NCBI RefSeq assembly: GCF_006715785.1
Contig: NZ_VFNX01000001.1
Coordinates: forward strand, 1,750,501-1,814,500
Length of the DNA: 64,000 bases
Source of the DNA: Streptomyces puniciscabiei
GTDB taxonomy: Bacteria > Actinomycetota > Actinomycetes > Streptomycetales > Streptomycetaceae
Direction of reading: 5' to 3'
Positions within the stretch are counted from its first letter, which is position 1. The number at the start of each line of letters is the position of its first letter. Both the position numbers and the translations under genes were made by a program. The notes beneath the pieces are model-generated. The model saw nothing but the letters and a program-made list of their open reading frames with translations, searched no databases and had not been told where the DNA came from. Positions 8,630-17,131 of this stretch are shown piece after piece.

Positions 8630-9483
8630 CCGCCCTGTCAACGCCCCCCACAGCTGCCACCCGACGCGGCGCTGCCGGACCTGCCCGCTGGCGCGATCTG
8701 CTCGGCGCCGAGTGGCTCAAACTCTGGTCGCTGCGCTCGACCCCCATCGTGCTGGGCGTCCTCCTCGTCTTCTACCTCTACCTGGCCTACCGCGCCGCTC
8801 AGCTCGCCCACGACTCCTATCCGACGTGGCCCGCCTTCGCCAAGCTCGACCCCGACCCCGCGCACGATGCCTTCGACTTCCCGAAGTTCCTCCTGCTCAT
8901 GGCAACCGCCGGCACGATCGGCGCGATGAACGTCGCCGGTGAACACGCGAGCGGACTGATCCGCACCACCCTCATCGCTGTGCCGGCCCGAGGCCGCGTG
9001 ATGCTCGCCAAGGTCACGGTGGTGAGCGCCGTGCTGGCCGTCCTCGGCCTGCTCATCGGCATCGGGTGCTGGGGCATCACCCTGGCCGTCATCTCGGACC
9101 GGATCACCGGCTTCTCCTTCGTCACCCCCGGCATCTGGCGTCTCATCGCAGGCACCACGGTCATGGTCCCGGCCTGCGGCCTGATCGGCATGGCCGCCGC
9201 CACACTCATCCGCAACACGGCCGGCACCGTCTTCGCCGTCCTCGTCTTCTTCCTCGTCGGTCCACTGGCCGTCAAGGCACCCCTCCCCCTGCTGTCCGCC
9301 GATCAGCGGGCAGATCTGGGCAACGCCCTTCCCGCATACGCCTGGGGCCGCCTGACCATCATGAGCCACGGTCGCCTCGTCGAACACGTCTCCTCCATCC
9401 CGGCGGCCTGGATCTCGCTCACCGTCTGGGCCGTCGTCTCGGTCGCCATCACAGTGACGGTCCTGCGCCACCGCGACGTGTGA
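8626..9483 (+). CDS. ABC-2 type transporter permease
   Basis: 285-aa membrane protein with about six hydrophobic helices. It starts with a soluble segment ending RDLLGAEWLKLWSLRSTP, a typical ABC-2 opening (AEWxKLxSLRS) that leads into the first helix. The phrase VAGEHASGLIRTTLIAVPAR between helices 2 and 3 is a conserved ABC-2 element. It ends in TVLRHRDV, a tail closely echoed by the next gene (VLVRRRDV). The ATG at 8626 overlaps the ATPase stop. Confidence 0.88.
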   Translation: MTALSTPPTAATRRGAAGPARWRDLLGAEWLKLWSLRSTPIVLGVLLVFYLYLAYRAAQLAHDSYPTWPAFAKLDPDPAHDAFDFPKFLLLMATAGTIGAMNVAGEHASGLIRTTLIAVPARGRVMLAKVTVVSAVLAVLGLLIGIGCWGITLAVISDRITGFSFVTPGIWRLIAGTTVMVPACGLIGMAAATLIRNTAGTVFAVLVFFLVGPLAVKAPLPLLSADQRADLGNALPAYAWGRLTIMSHGRLVEHVSSIPAAWISLTVWAVVSVAITVTVLRHRDV

Positions 9484-9555
9484 CGGCGCCACCGACGCCG
9501 GACACCCGACGAAGCACGCCCCCTCCGGGACTGACATATGCGACAAGGGACTCCG

Positions 9556-10386
9556 ATGGCCACAACCACCAAACCGACAACAGTCGCAGCTGGCGACAGA
9601 CCCCGCGGCCAGTTCCGCGACCTGCTCGCAGCCGAACGGATCAAGCTGTTCTCGCAGCGCTCGACCTGCGTCCTGCTGGCACTCGCTCCGCTGATCACCG
9701 TCTGTGGCGAGTGGTTCACCTGCTCTGGCGTCCACCTTGTCGGCGCGTCCGCGCATGCCGCTTACGATCCACTGAGAGGCTCTTTCAACTCCGGCACGTG
9801 GGGCATCCTCATGGTCGGCGCCAGCACGTTCGGTGTCCTGACAATGAGCAGCGAGTACTCCAGCGGACTGATCCGCACGACCTTCCTCGCCGTCCCGAAC
9901 CGCCTGCGTGTCGTACTCGCCAAGGCGGTCGTCGTCGCGAGCGTCGCGTGCGTCGTCGGCCTCATCACCGCGATCGCTTCGTTCATCACCGCCCAGACGA
10001 TCCTGTCCGGCGACCAACTAGGCATCTCGATCCGTCAGCCCGGTGTCCTGCAAGGCTTCGTGGCATCCACCGCAATCCTGCCGGTATGCGCGGTCATCGG
10101 CATGGCCATCGGCACACTCATCCGAACCTCCGTGGCCGCCCTGTTCACAGCCGTCCTGGCCCCGGCCCTGCTAGGCGCCGTACCTTCCGGCAGCAACCAG
10201 TTGACGGCCGCCTTGAGCAACTCGGCACCCCAGAACGCGTGGAACACCCTGACCAGCCTCGGCACCGAGTGGGACAGCGTCGGTCCCTTCCCTCCCACGG
10301 CACTCCAGTCCTGGACCGCGCTCGCCTTCTGGCCGCTCCTCACCCTTCTCGCCGCACTCGTCCTCGTGCGCCGCCGCGACGTCTGA
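9556..10386 (+). CDS. Second ABC-2 type transporter permease
   Basis: 276-aa permease homologous to the gene before it: FRDLLAAERIKLFSQRSTC and SSEYSSGLIRTTFLAVPNR correspond to AEWLKLWSLRSTP and GEHASGLIRTTLIAVPAR. The pair probably arose by duplication and forms a heterodimer. I prefer the ATG at 9556 (AAGGGA 5 nt upstream) over an ATG at 9538 with a weak ribosome site. The gap of 72 bp to the previous gene is larger than elsewhere in the operon. The gene ends 57 bp before the right-hand 26-bp repeat. Confidence 0.87.
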   Translation: MATTTKPTTVAAGDRPRGQFRDLLAAERIKLFSQRSTCVLLALAPLITVCGEWFTCSGVHLVGASAHAAYDPLRGSFNSGTWGILMVGASTFGVLTMSSEYSSGLIRTTFLAVPNRLRVVLAKAVVVASVACVVGLITAIASFITAQTILSGDQLGISIRQPGVLQGFVASTAILPVCAVIGMAIGTLIRTSVAALFTAVLAPALLGAVPSGSNQLTAALSNSAPQNAWNTLTSLGTEWDSVGPFPPTALQSWTALAFWPLLTLLAALVLVRRRDV

Positions 10387-10423
10387 CCGGTCCACGCGGC
10401 TGGTCTTCACCTCCCCGCAGGTC

Positions 10424-10462
10424 ACCGACCCGGCCCATCGCCAGGAGACCAAGAAGGCCTGA
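10424..10462 (+). pseudogene. Truncated second copy of the sodN 3' end
   Basis: Read in the sodN frame, this stretch gives TDPAHRQETKKA and stop. The true SodN C-terminus contains TDPATGQ, then 14 residues, then ETKKA and stop. The remnant therefore looks like the sodN tail with an in-frame 42-bp internal deletion. The last 19 bases plus 7 beyond are identical to sodN; the TDPA part is short enough to be chance. Confidence 0.45.
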
Positions 10463-10469
10463 GGCCTTC
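10444..10469. repeat. 26-bp direct repeat, right copy (att-like)
   Basis: Perfect copy of 4928-4953, including the dyad AAGGCC-TGA-GGCCTT (10454-10468). It is followed after 11 bp by a strong terminator that is plausibly the original sodN terminator. Confidence 0.85.
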
Positions 10470-10480
10470 CGTCCCTGAAA

Positions 10481-10510
10481 GAGGCCCGGTCGGTTCGCCG
10501 ACCGGGCCTC
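10481..10510. terminator. Bidirectional hairpin, probably the ancestral sodN terminator
   Basis: Perfect 13-bp stem (GAGGCCCGGTCGG / CCGACCGGGCCTC) with a stable TTCG tetraloop, followed by TTCGG. It lies between convergent genes (permease 9556-10386 and permease 10528-12870) and right after the duplicated sodN end. Confidence 0.85.
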
Positions 10511-10527
10511 TTCGGCTCCCCCGCTCG

Positions 10528-12870
10528 TCACTCCGTGCGCAGCACCCGGGCGATGGTCTGCCGGGCCGCCGTACGCGCCGGAATCACCGCGCCGAGCCCG
10601 GCGATCGCCACCCCGGCCAGCACCGGCACGGCCAGGGTCGTGGGGTGCCAGACGTCCAGCATCCGGGCCGGGAAGGTGAGATGGGCGCTGTGCTCGGTCA
10701 TCGGGATCACCAGGCGGTAGGCCGCGACGCCCACCGGCAGCCCCAGGACTCCGCCGGCCAGCCCGAGTCCGGCCATGGACACCACGAGCATCACCGTCAC
10801 CTGACGTGGCGTCATGCCGATCGACTTCAGCATCCCCAGGTCGCGCTGCCGTTCCCGGGCACTCAGCACGACCGTGTTGAACACGCCCATCGCGGCGACG
10901 ACCGTGAGCATCAGGGTCAGCACGGACGCTGAGCCGATCACGGTCACCGCTCCGGCGTTGACCGACGGCTGCTCACTCGGGTAGAGCCCGGGATCGGCTG
11001 TCCGGACGGCCTTCATATAAGCGCCGGCATCGGCTCCGGGGGTGAGCCGCACCCAGTACTGGTTGGCCTGCGCGTGCGGTGCCAGGGCGGTCATCGTCGA
11101 CCAGTCCGCGCGCAGCCAGTCCGCCGGCCCGGCCATGACCTCCCCGACCAGGGTCACGCGCTCCCGCCGGCCCTCCGCCGCGCCCAGCGTGAACGAGTCA
11201 CCGACGCGAAGACCATGCTTGAACAGGAACCTGCCCGAGGCCACCACCTCGCCGGGTCCGCGCGCCCACCGGCCCCTGGCCAGGTCGTCCTGGAGCGCGG
11301 ACCGCCCGCCGCGCGCGCCCTGGATCGTCACGCCCTGACTCTGCCCGGGCATCCGCACCCCGGCGAAGCCCACGCCGGACACGTCCGCCGCATGCGGCAG
11401 CGAGCGCAACAGGGCCTGCGTCGCGGCGTCGCCCTGGTGCGGAACGGTCTCCCCGAACCTGGCCTGTCCGGCCCAGACGACCACCTGCGTCCTGTCGGCG
11501 CCCTCGACGGCTTCGCCGTAGGAGACCATGGTGGCCGCCAGGCCGGTGGCGAAGGTCACCGTCGCCACCCCGAGCAGGACGGCGGAGACGGTGAGCAGTG
11601 CCCGTCCGGGCCGGGCGAAGGGCAGGCCGAGGCCCAGCGTCACCGAGCGGGGCAGCCGCACCCCGCACAGCCGGCGCTGCACCGCCGGCCGGCGTCCGCC
11701 ACCGGGCGCACTGCCCGCGCTGATCGCCCGCGCCGCGGAGAGCCGGTGCGCGCGCAGCGCCGGAATCAGCGCGGCCAGCAGCACGACCGCGGGCATGCCC
11801 AGCGCCGTCGTCACGTACACCCAGGAGCTGATCGTCGGTCTGAGCGTCACCGTGCCGACCTCGGCGCCGTAGAAAACCTGGTGCAGCAGCGGCCGGGCCA
11901 CCACCGCACCCAGCGCCGTGCCGGTCGCCGCGCCCGCCGTCGCCGGGACACAGACCATCACCAGGTAGACCGCGACCACCTGGATCGGCGTGAATCCCAC
12001 GGACTTGAGCACCCCGATGTGCCGGAAGCCGGACACGACGGCACCGCTCACCACATTGCCCACGATCAGGACGGCCACCAGCAGACCGAGGACGCCGAAG
12101 ACCATGAGGAACGGCACGAAGGCGTCGGGCTCGGTCGCGACCTGCGCCTTCAGGGTCAGGTACGACTGGTGGGCGACGAGCGAGCCGGACGGCAGGCCGG
12201 CGCTCACCGTCGCGGTGTCCGCCGTGATCTGCCGGGCTGTCGCGGCCCGGTCGAAGCGGTACAGCATCTGGTACGTCGTGGGGTGCAGGGCCGTGATCTG
12301 CCCCGGGGAGACCCATGCCTGCGCGGTGCCGCTCACGCTGGACGCGAGTCCGACGACGGTCAGCGGCGCCAGCCCGGGCAACCGGATCCGCTTGCCGATC
12401 GGGGAGTGCGGGCCGTCGCCCATCCCGGGCGCGTGCGGAAGCGCCAGGACGAGCCGGCCGGGGCCGGTGGCCCAGTGCCCGGCGAACAGGTCCAGCCGGT
12501 CGACAGGGCCGCCGGGGTCCGCCCGGCCCACGACGGTCAGCGGGCCGGGCCCCAGCCCGGGCAGCTCGGCGACCGCGCTCTGCGGCAGGTCGACCACCGC
12601 TTCCGGGAACGGCCCGGCCGAGGCCCGCACGCCCGGCCGGTGCGCGGTCCGTGCCAGCCGGGTGGCGGTGACCTTCGTCGCGTCGAACGTGGCGACGACG
12701 TGGGCGCCGTGCGCCTGGCCGAAGATCCGGTCGAACGGCCCGGACGCCACGTCCAGCAGGCCGAGGGCGACCACCAGCGCCACGGAGGAGACGAGGACCA
12801 CCGCTCCGATCACGGCGGTCTGCAGCCGGCGGCGCACGGCCGCGCGGGAGGCCCTCCACACTGCGCTCAT
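10528..12870 (-). CDS. FtsX/MacB-type ABC transporter permease
   Basis: 780-aa permease with the typical FtsX duplication: an N-terminal helix (TAVIGAVVLVSSVALVVAL), a large extracytoplasmic domain, three helices (about 270-420), then a second such unit whose last three helices end IPARTAARQTIARVLRTE. Its ATG at 12870 overlaps the ATPase TGA (4 bp), so the two are coupled. A long open extension upstream in the same frame is antisense to the ATPase gene and is not coding. In Streptomyces such pairs often export or sense antimicrobial peptides and are controlled by an adjacent two-component system, as here; the substrate is unknown. Confidence 0.9.
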   Translation of the reverse strand: MSAVWRASRAAVRRRLQTAVIGAVVLVSSVALVVALGLLDVASGPFDRIFGQAHGAHVVATFDATKVTATRLARTAHRPGVRASAGPFPEAVVDLPQSAVAELPGLGPGPLTVVGRADPGGPVDRLDLFAGHWATGPGRLVLALPHAPGMGDGPHSPIGKRIRLPGLAPLTVVGLASSVSGTAQAWVSPGQITALHPTTYQMLYRFDRAATARQITADTATVSAGLPSGSLVAHQSYLTLKAQVATEPDAFVPFLMVFGVLGLLVAVLIVGNVVSGAVVSGFRHIGVLKSVGFTPIQVVAVYLVMVCVPATAGAATGTALGAVVARPLLHQVFYGAEVGTVTLRPTISSWVYVTTALGMPAVVLLAALIPALRAHRLSAARAISAGSAPGGGRRPAVQRRLCGVRLPRSVTLGLGLPFARPGRALLTVSAVLLGVATVTFATGLAATMVSYGEAVEGADRTQVVVWAGQARFGETVPHQGDAATQALLRSLPHAADVSGVGFAGVRMPGQSQGVTIQGARGGRSALQDDLARGRWARGPGEVVASGRFLFKHGLRVGDSFTLGAAEGRRERVTLVGEVMAGPADWLRADWSTMTALAPHAQANQYWVRLTPGADAGAYMKAVRTADPGLYPSEQPSVNAGAVTVIGSASVLTLMLTVVAAMGVFNTVVLSARERQRDLGMLKSIGMTPRQVTVMLVVSMAGLGLAGGVLGLPVGVAAYRLVIPMTEHSAHLTFPARMLDVWHPTTLAVPVLAGVAIAGLGAVIPARTAARQTIARVLRTE

Positions 12871-13622
12871 GCCGTCCGCTCCAGGGTCCGGTCGCCGGTG
12901 ATCCGGCCGTCCGCCATGGTCACGAGCCGGCCGGCGCAGCGCGTGGCCAGCGTCGGGTCGTGCGTCACCAGCAGCAGGGTCTGGCCCAGTTCGTTGAGGT
13001 CGATGAGCAGGTCCATCACCTGCTCGCCCGCATGGCTGTCCAGCGCGCCGGTGGGCTCGTCCGCCAGCAGCAGCGCGGGCCGGTTCATCAGCGCGCGGGC
13101 CACCGCCACCCGCTGGCGCTCGCCGCCGCTGAGCGCGGCGGGGTAGACGTTCCTGCGGTCGGCGATGCCGAGTTCGTCCAGCAGCTCCAGCGCCCGGCGC
13201 CGGGCCTGGCGGGCCGGACTGCCGGTGAGCTGGGCGGCCAGGGCGACGTTGTCGATCGCGGGCAGGTCGTCGATGAGGTTGAAGAACTGGAAGATCATGC
13301 CGATCCGGCGCCGCCGGAAGAGCGCCAGCCCGGTCTCGTCGATCGCGCCCAGGTCCTCGCCGTGCACGCGCACCTGCCCGGCGCTCGGCCGGTCCAGTCC
13401 GGCGATCATGTTCAGCAGGGTCGATTTGCCGCAGCCGGACGGCCCCATCACCGCCACCGCCTCCCCGGCGGCGATCTCCAGCGACACGCCGTCCAGGGCG
13501 ACGGTGTCGCCGTACTCCTTGCGCAGGCCGCTCAGCCGGACGACTTCCTGGACGACTTCCTCGCCGGGTACGGCGGCAGGGCCGGTCGCCGGGTTCGGGT
13601 CGCCGATGTCTTCGGTGGTCAT
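12867..13622 (-). CDS. MacB/LolD-type ABC transporter ATP-binding protein
   Basis: 251-aa ATPase partner of the FtsX-type permease. Walker A is GPSGCGKSTLL, Q-loop IGMIFQFFNLIDDLP, signature LSGGERQRVAVARAL, Walker B LLLADEPTGALDS and switch His in LLVTHDPTLATR. The ATG at 13622 has no good ribosome site and may be leaderless; an alternative ATG at 13691 adds 23 residues. It is transcribed divergently from the histidine kinase gene at 13751, with a short shared promoter region. Confidence 0.9.
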   Translation of the reverse strand: MTTEDIGDPNPATGPAAVPGEEVVQEVVRLSGLRKEYGDTVALDGVSLEIAAGEAVAVMGPSGCGKSTLLNMIAGLDRPSAGQVRVHGEDLGAIDETGLALFRRRRIGMIFQFFNLIDDLPAIDNVALAAQLTGSPARQARRRALELLDELGIADRRNVYPAALSGGERQRVAVARALMNRPALLLADEPTGALDSHAGEQVMDLLIDLNELGQTLLLVTHDPTLATRCAGRLVTMADGRITGDRTLERTA

Positions 13623-13750
13623 GGCAGGGACGGTAGGCGGCCGGGTCCGTCCCGGCGTCAGCCCCCGGAGGTATCCCACGGCGGTGGTCATCCCGGCGAT
13701 GTACGGGGTGAACCCGGAGGAGGACGCCCGTCCGTCCGCCGGCTGGCACG

Positions 13751-14621
13751 ATGGACGGCGTGTGGAGATCGGAGACGGGCGCGCTGCTCATCGCCCTGGC
13801 AGCGGTGGGCCTGGCGTCGGCCGGCGGCGCCGTCGTGCTGCTGGCGCGGGCTCGCCGCCGGTACCGCAAGGTCCTGGAGGACCGGCGCTGGCTGCTGGAG
13901 CGCGAGCGCGAGGCCGCCGCCCGTACGGCGGTGGCGGCCGAACGGGCCCGCATCGCCCGCGAGTTGCACGACATCGTCAGCCACAAGGTCGGCCTCATGG
14001 TGGTGCAGGCGACGGCCGCCCGGGAGGTGCTCGCCACCCTGCCGGACGCGGCGGAGACCGCGCTGGCGGCCGTCGAGGGCGCCGGTCGCGACGCGATGAC
14101 CGAACTGCGCCATCTGCTGGGCCTGTTGGCGCCGTCGCCGGACGGGGACGACCCCGCCGAGCCGGGCACGCAGGGAGGCCTCTCCGGACTCGCGCCGCAG
14201 CCGAGCCTGCGCCAGCTGGGCACGCTCGTCGACCGGATCGCCTTCGCCGGACTGCCGGTCGAGGTGCGGATCTCCGGGGAACCGCGCCCGCTGCCTCCCG
14301 GCATCGACGTCACCGCCTACCGGATCATCCAGGAGGCGCTGACCAATTCGCTCAAGTACGGCGACGGCGACCGTGACGGTGCGCTATGCCGACCACAGCC
14401 TGCGGGTCGAGGTGCTGGACAGCGGACCGAGCGTGCTGTCCGCCGGCCGCGCGAGCAGCGGTCCGGCACCGGGTCCCGGCAAGCGCCGGGGCGAGGGGGC
14501 GGGGCGCGGCCTGATCGGCCTGCGTGAGCGTGTGGCCGTCTACGGCGGCCACTTCGACGCCCGGCGCCGCATCGGCGGTGGGTACCGTGTCCGTGCCCGC
14601 ATCCCGCTGGAGCGCCCGTGA
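13751..14621 (+). pseudogene. Sensor histidine kinase gene with an apparent +1 frameshift
   Basis: Two adjacent frames together make one complete NarL-family kinase. The first (from 13751) has a single N-terminal membrane helix, the phosphoacceptor region RIARELHDIVSHKVGLMVVQ and the N-box QEALTNSLKYG. Just after this, near C14372, the frame is lost; the rest of the ATPase domain (VTVRYADHSLRVEVLDSG, then GRGLIGLRERVAVYGGHF) continues in another frame to the stop at 14619-14621. Removing one base, or adding two, restores a ~290-aa protein. It is either a true pseudogene or a sequencing error in GC-rich DNA. The intact response regulator overlaps its end. Confidence 0.75.
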
Positions 14622-15424
14622 CCGAGCCCGCCGCAGACCCCCGCCCCGGCCCCGCGCCGGGCCGCGTCCCGGACTCCCCTGTCCCGGCCCGGGAAGCCGG
14701 CGCCCCGCGCGTCCTCATCGCGGACGACGAGGAGCTCATCCGCACCGGCTTCCGGCTGATCCTCACCTCGCGCGGCATCGAGGTCGTCGGTGAGGCGGCG
14801 GACGGGCTGCGGGCCGTGGCGGAGGCGGAACGGCTGCGCCCGGACGTCGTCCTGATGGACATCCGGATGCCCGACCTGGACGGCCTGGAAGCCGCCAAGC
14901 GCGTCCTGCGGCTGGTCCCGCGCTGCCGGGTCCTCATGCTCACCACGTTCGACCTCGACCGCTACGTCTACGCGGCGCTCGCCGCCGGGGCGAGCGGTTT
15001 CCTGCTCAAGGACGTCACCGCCGCCCATCTCGCCGCGGCGGTACGGCTGGTGAACACGGGCGACGCGCTGCTCGCCCCCTCGATCACCCGCCGTCTGGTC
15101 GAGCGGTACGCGGCCGGCCACGAGGACGCTCCGGCCCAGCCGGCGCACCGCCCCGCCACCGCGGCGACCACGGTGCCCCCACCCGCGCTCCACCGTGACC
15201 TGGCCGCGCTGACCCCCCGCGAACGCGAGGTGCTGGCCCTGATGGGCCGGGGCCTGTCGAACACCGAACTCGCCGCGTCCCTCACCCTCAGCGAGGCCAC
15301 CGTGAAGACCCACGTCGCCCGGATCTTCGCCAAGCTCGCCCTGCGCGACCGCGCCCAGGCCGTCGTCCTCGCCTACGAGACGGGTCTGGTCACGCCCGGC
15401 GGAGCGGCCACCGGCCGGCCGTGA
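14618..15424 (+). CDS. NarL/LuxR-family response regulator
   Basis: 268-aa response regulator with a Pro/Ala-rich N-terminal extension of ~30 residues before the receiver. Phospho-acceptor Asp81 is in VVLMDIRMPDLDG, with Thr in LMLTTFDLDR and Lys in FLLKDVT. A Pro/Thr-rich linker leads to the LuxR helix-turn-helix (LTPREREVLALMGRGLSNTE). The GTG at 14618 overlaps the kinase stop (GTGA). The likely target is the divergent ABC exporter (12867-13622 and 10528-12870), by position. Its regulation may be altered if the kinase is really broken. Confidence 0.9.
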   Translation: MTEPAADPRPGPAPGRVPDSPVPAREAGAPRVLIADDEELIRTGFRLILTSRGIEVVGEAADGLRAVAEAERLRPDVVLMDIRMPDLDGLEAAKRVLRLVPRCRVLMLTTFDLDRYVYAALAAGASGFLLKDVTAAHLAAAVRLVNTGDALLAPSITRRLVERYAAGHEDAPAQPAHRPATAATTVPPPALHRDLAALTPREREVLALMGRGLSNTELAASLTLSEATVKTHVARIFAKLALRDRAQAVVLAYETGLVTPGGAATGRP

Positions 15425-15461
15425 CCGGTGGCCGCCAGCCGCTGCTCGCGGGAGAGGGCCG

Positions 15462-17105
15462 CTACACCGCCAGCCAGGCCGCCCGGTCCGGGCCCAGCCG
15501 GCCGTCCTCGAGGGGTCCGCTGGTCAGCAGGACCGCGGTGTGGTCCGGCAGCGGGTACGGCTCGGCGGAGAGGTTGACCACGCACACGAAGCCGGGGTCG
15601 CGGCGGAAGGCGAGGACTCCTGCCGGGGCGTCCAGCCAGGTGAGGGTGCCGTCGCCGAGGGCGGGGTGCGCGCGGCGCCGGCGCAGGGCGGTGCGGTAGA
15701 GCTCCAGCATGGACGTCTGGTCGCCGGTCTGCGCCGCGACGGTGCGCGGGGCCCAGTCGGCGGGCTGCGGCAGCCAGGGCGCGGCGGCGGCGTCCTCGGG
15801 GCTGAAGCCGTACGGCGCCTTCTGCCCGGACCAGGGGATCGGCACCCGGCAGCCGTCGCGGCCGCGGTCGGTGTGGCCGGAGCGTTCCCAGACGGGGTCC
15901 TGGAGGACGGACTCGGGCAGGTCCTCGACCTCGGGCAGGCCGAGTTCCTCGCCCTGGTAGATGTAGGCGCCGCCGGGCAGGGCGAGCATCAGCAGGGCGG
16001 CCGCGCGGGCGCGCCGGGTGCCCAGTTCGAGGTCGAGGGGGCCTTCGGGCTCGTAGCGCTCGTTGGCCACCCAGCGCTTCGCCGCCCTGCGGCCGTACCG
16101 GCTGGCGTGGCGCATGACGTCGTGGTTGGAGAGCACCCAGGTGGCGGGGGCGCCGACCGCGCCGAGCATGGCGAGGGAGTCGTCGATGACCGTACGCAGG
16201 TCCTTGGGATCCCAACTGGCCATGAGGAAGTCGAAGTTGAACGCGGTGTGCAGGCCGTCCGCGCGGACGTAGGCGGCCAGGCGCTCGGGGGTGTCCGCCC
16301 AGGCCTCGGCGACGAAGCAGCGGTCGCCGGGGAACTCGTCGGCCACCTTCCGCCAGGCGCGGTAGATGTCGTGGACCTCGTCGCGGTCCCAGTGGGGGTG
16401 GTCGAGGTGCTGCCCGCGCCCGCCGGAGGCGGCCCCGTCCGGACGCGGCGGCAGGTCGGGCAGCTCCGGGTGCTTGATCAGGCCGTGGGCCACGTCGATG
16501 CGGAAGCCGTCCACGCCCCGGGCGAACCAGAACCGCAGGATCGACTCGAACTCGGCGCGCACCTCGGGGTGCTGCCAGTTCAGGTCGGGCTGCTGGGGGG
16601 CGAAGAGGTGCAGGTACCACTCCCCGTCCGGCAGCCGGGTCCAGGCCGGGCCGCCGAAGGAGGAGACCCAGTCGTTGGGCGGCAGGGCGCCGTCGGGGCC
16701 CCGGCCGGGGCGGAAGACGTAGCGCTCGCGCTCCGGGCTGCCCGGTCCGGCCGCCAGGGCCGCCTGGAACCAGGCGTGCCGGTCGGAGGTGTGGTTGGGC
16801 ACCATGTCGGGGATGATGCGGATCCCGTGCCGGTGGGCCTCCTCGATGAGTTGCTCGGCCTCGGCCACGGTGCCGAACAGCGGGTCGATCGCGCGGTAGT
16901 CGGCCACGTCGTAACCATGGTCGGCCTGCGGCGACTTGTACCAGGGGTTGATCCACAGGGCGTCCACGCCGAGCGACTTGAGGTACGGCAGGCGGGAGCG
17001 GATGCCGGCGATGTCGCCGATCCCGTCGCCGTTGCCGTCGGCGAAACTGCGGATGTAGACCTGGTAGATGACGGCGCTGCGCCACCAGGGTGCGGTACCG
17101 GGCAT
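15462..17105 (-). CDS. Alpha-glucosidase, GH13 (oligo-1,6-glucosidase/AglA type)
   Basis: 547-aa cytoplasmic glycoside hydrolase that should split alpha-glucosides brought in by the adjacent ABC importer. The catalytic triad of GH13 is visible: nucleophile Asp204 in GFRIDVAHGL, acid/base Glu267 in CFVAEAW, transition-state Asp329 in LSNHDVMRH; the region-I motif is DMVPNHTS (100-107). Opening phrases WWRSAVIYQVYIRSF and GDGIGDIAGI are typical of the alpha-glucosidase subfamily. It ends the operon lipoprotein - permease - permease - enzyme, with 26 bp to the permease gene. Exact linkage specificity is not decided by the sequence. Confidence 0.9.
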   Translation of the reverse strand: MPGTAPWWRSAVIYQVYIRSFADGNGDGIGDIAGIRSRLPYLKSLGVDALWINPWYKSPQADHGYDVADYRAIDPLFGTVAEAEQLIEEAHRHGIRIIPDMVPNHTSDRHAWFQAALAAGPGSPERERYVFRPGRGPDGALPPNDWVSSFGGPAWTRLPDGEWYLHLFAPQQPDLNWQHPEVRAEFESILRFWFARGVDGFRIDVAHGLIKHPELPDLPPRPDGAASGGRGQHLDHPHWDRDEVHDIYRAWRKVADEFPGDRCFVAEAWADTPERLAAYVRADGLHTAFNFDFLMASWDPKDLRTVIDDSLAMLGAVGAPATWVLSNHDVMRHASRYGRRAAKRWVANERYEPEGPLDLELGTRRARAAALLMLALPGGAYIYQGEELGLPEVEDLPESVLQDPVWERSGHTDRGRDGCRVPIPWSGQKAPYGFSPEDAAAAPWLPQPADWAPRTVAAQTGDQTSMLELYRTALRRRRAHPALGDGTLTWLDAPAGVLAFRRDPGFVCVVNLSAEPYPLPDHTAVLLTSGPLEDGRLGPDRAAWLAV

Positions 17106-17131
17106 GCTGTTCCTTAACAGTGGGAGAGGGT

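Larger units (their letters stand above)
4928..10469. mobile_element. Candidate integrated island bounded by sodN 3'-end direct repeats
   Basis: A 5.5-kb block sits between two 26-bp repeats, the left one forming the functional sodN 3' end and the right one a detached copy with a sodN-like terminator behind it. Inside are gene fragments next to the left repeat, a two-component system and a three-gene ABC-2 exporter. No integrase, excisionase or transposase is visible, so the block could be a decayed or trans-mobilised integrative element, or the product of recombination between two sodN 3' ends. The structure is seen directly; the mechanism is inference. Confidence 0.5.

Noticed and set aside
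12871..14313. A very long open minus-strand extension of the FtsX permease frame, totalling about 1261 codons
   Set aside because: The extension runs through the ATPase gene in another frame and antisense to the kinase gene; it has no conserved residues, and the ATG at 12870 overlaps the ATPase stop as expected.
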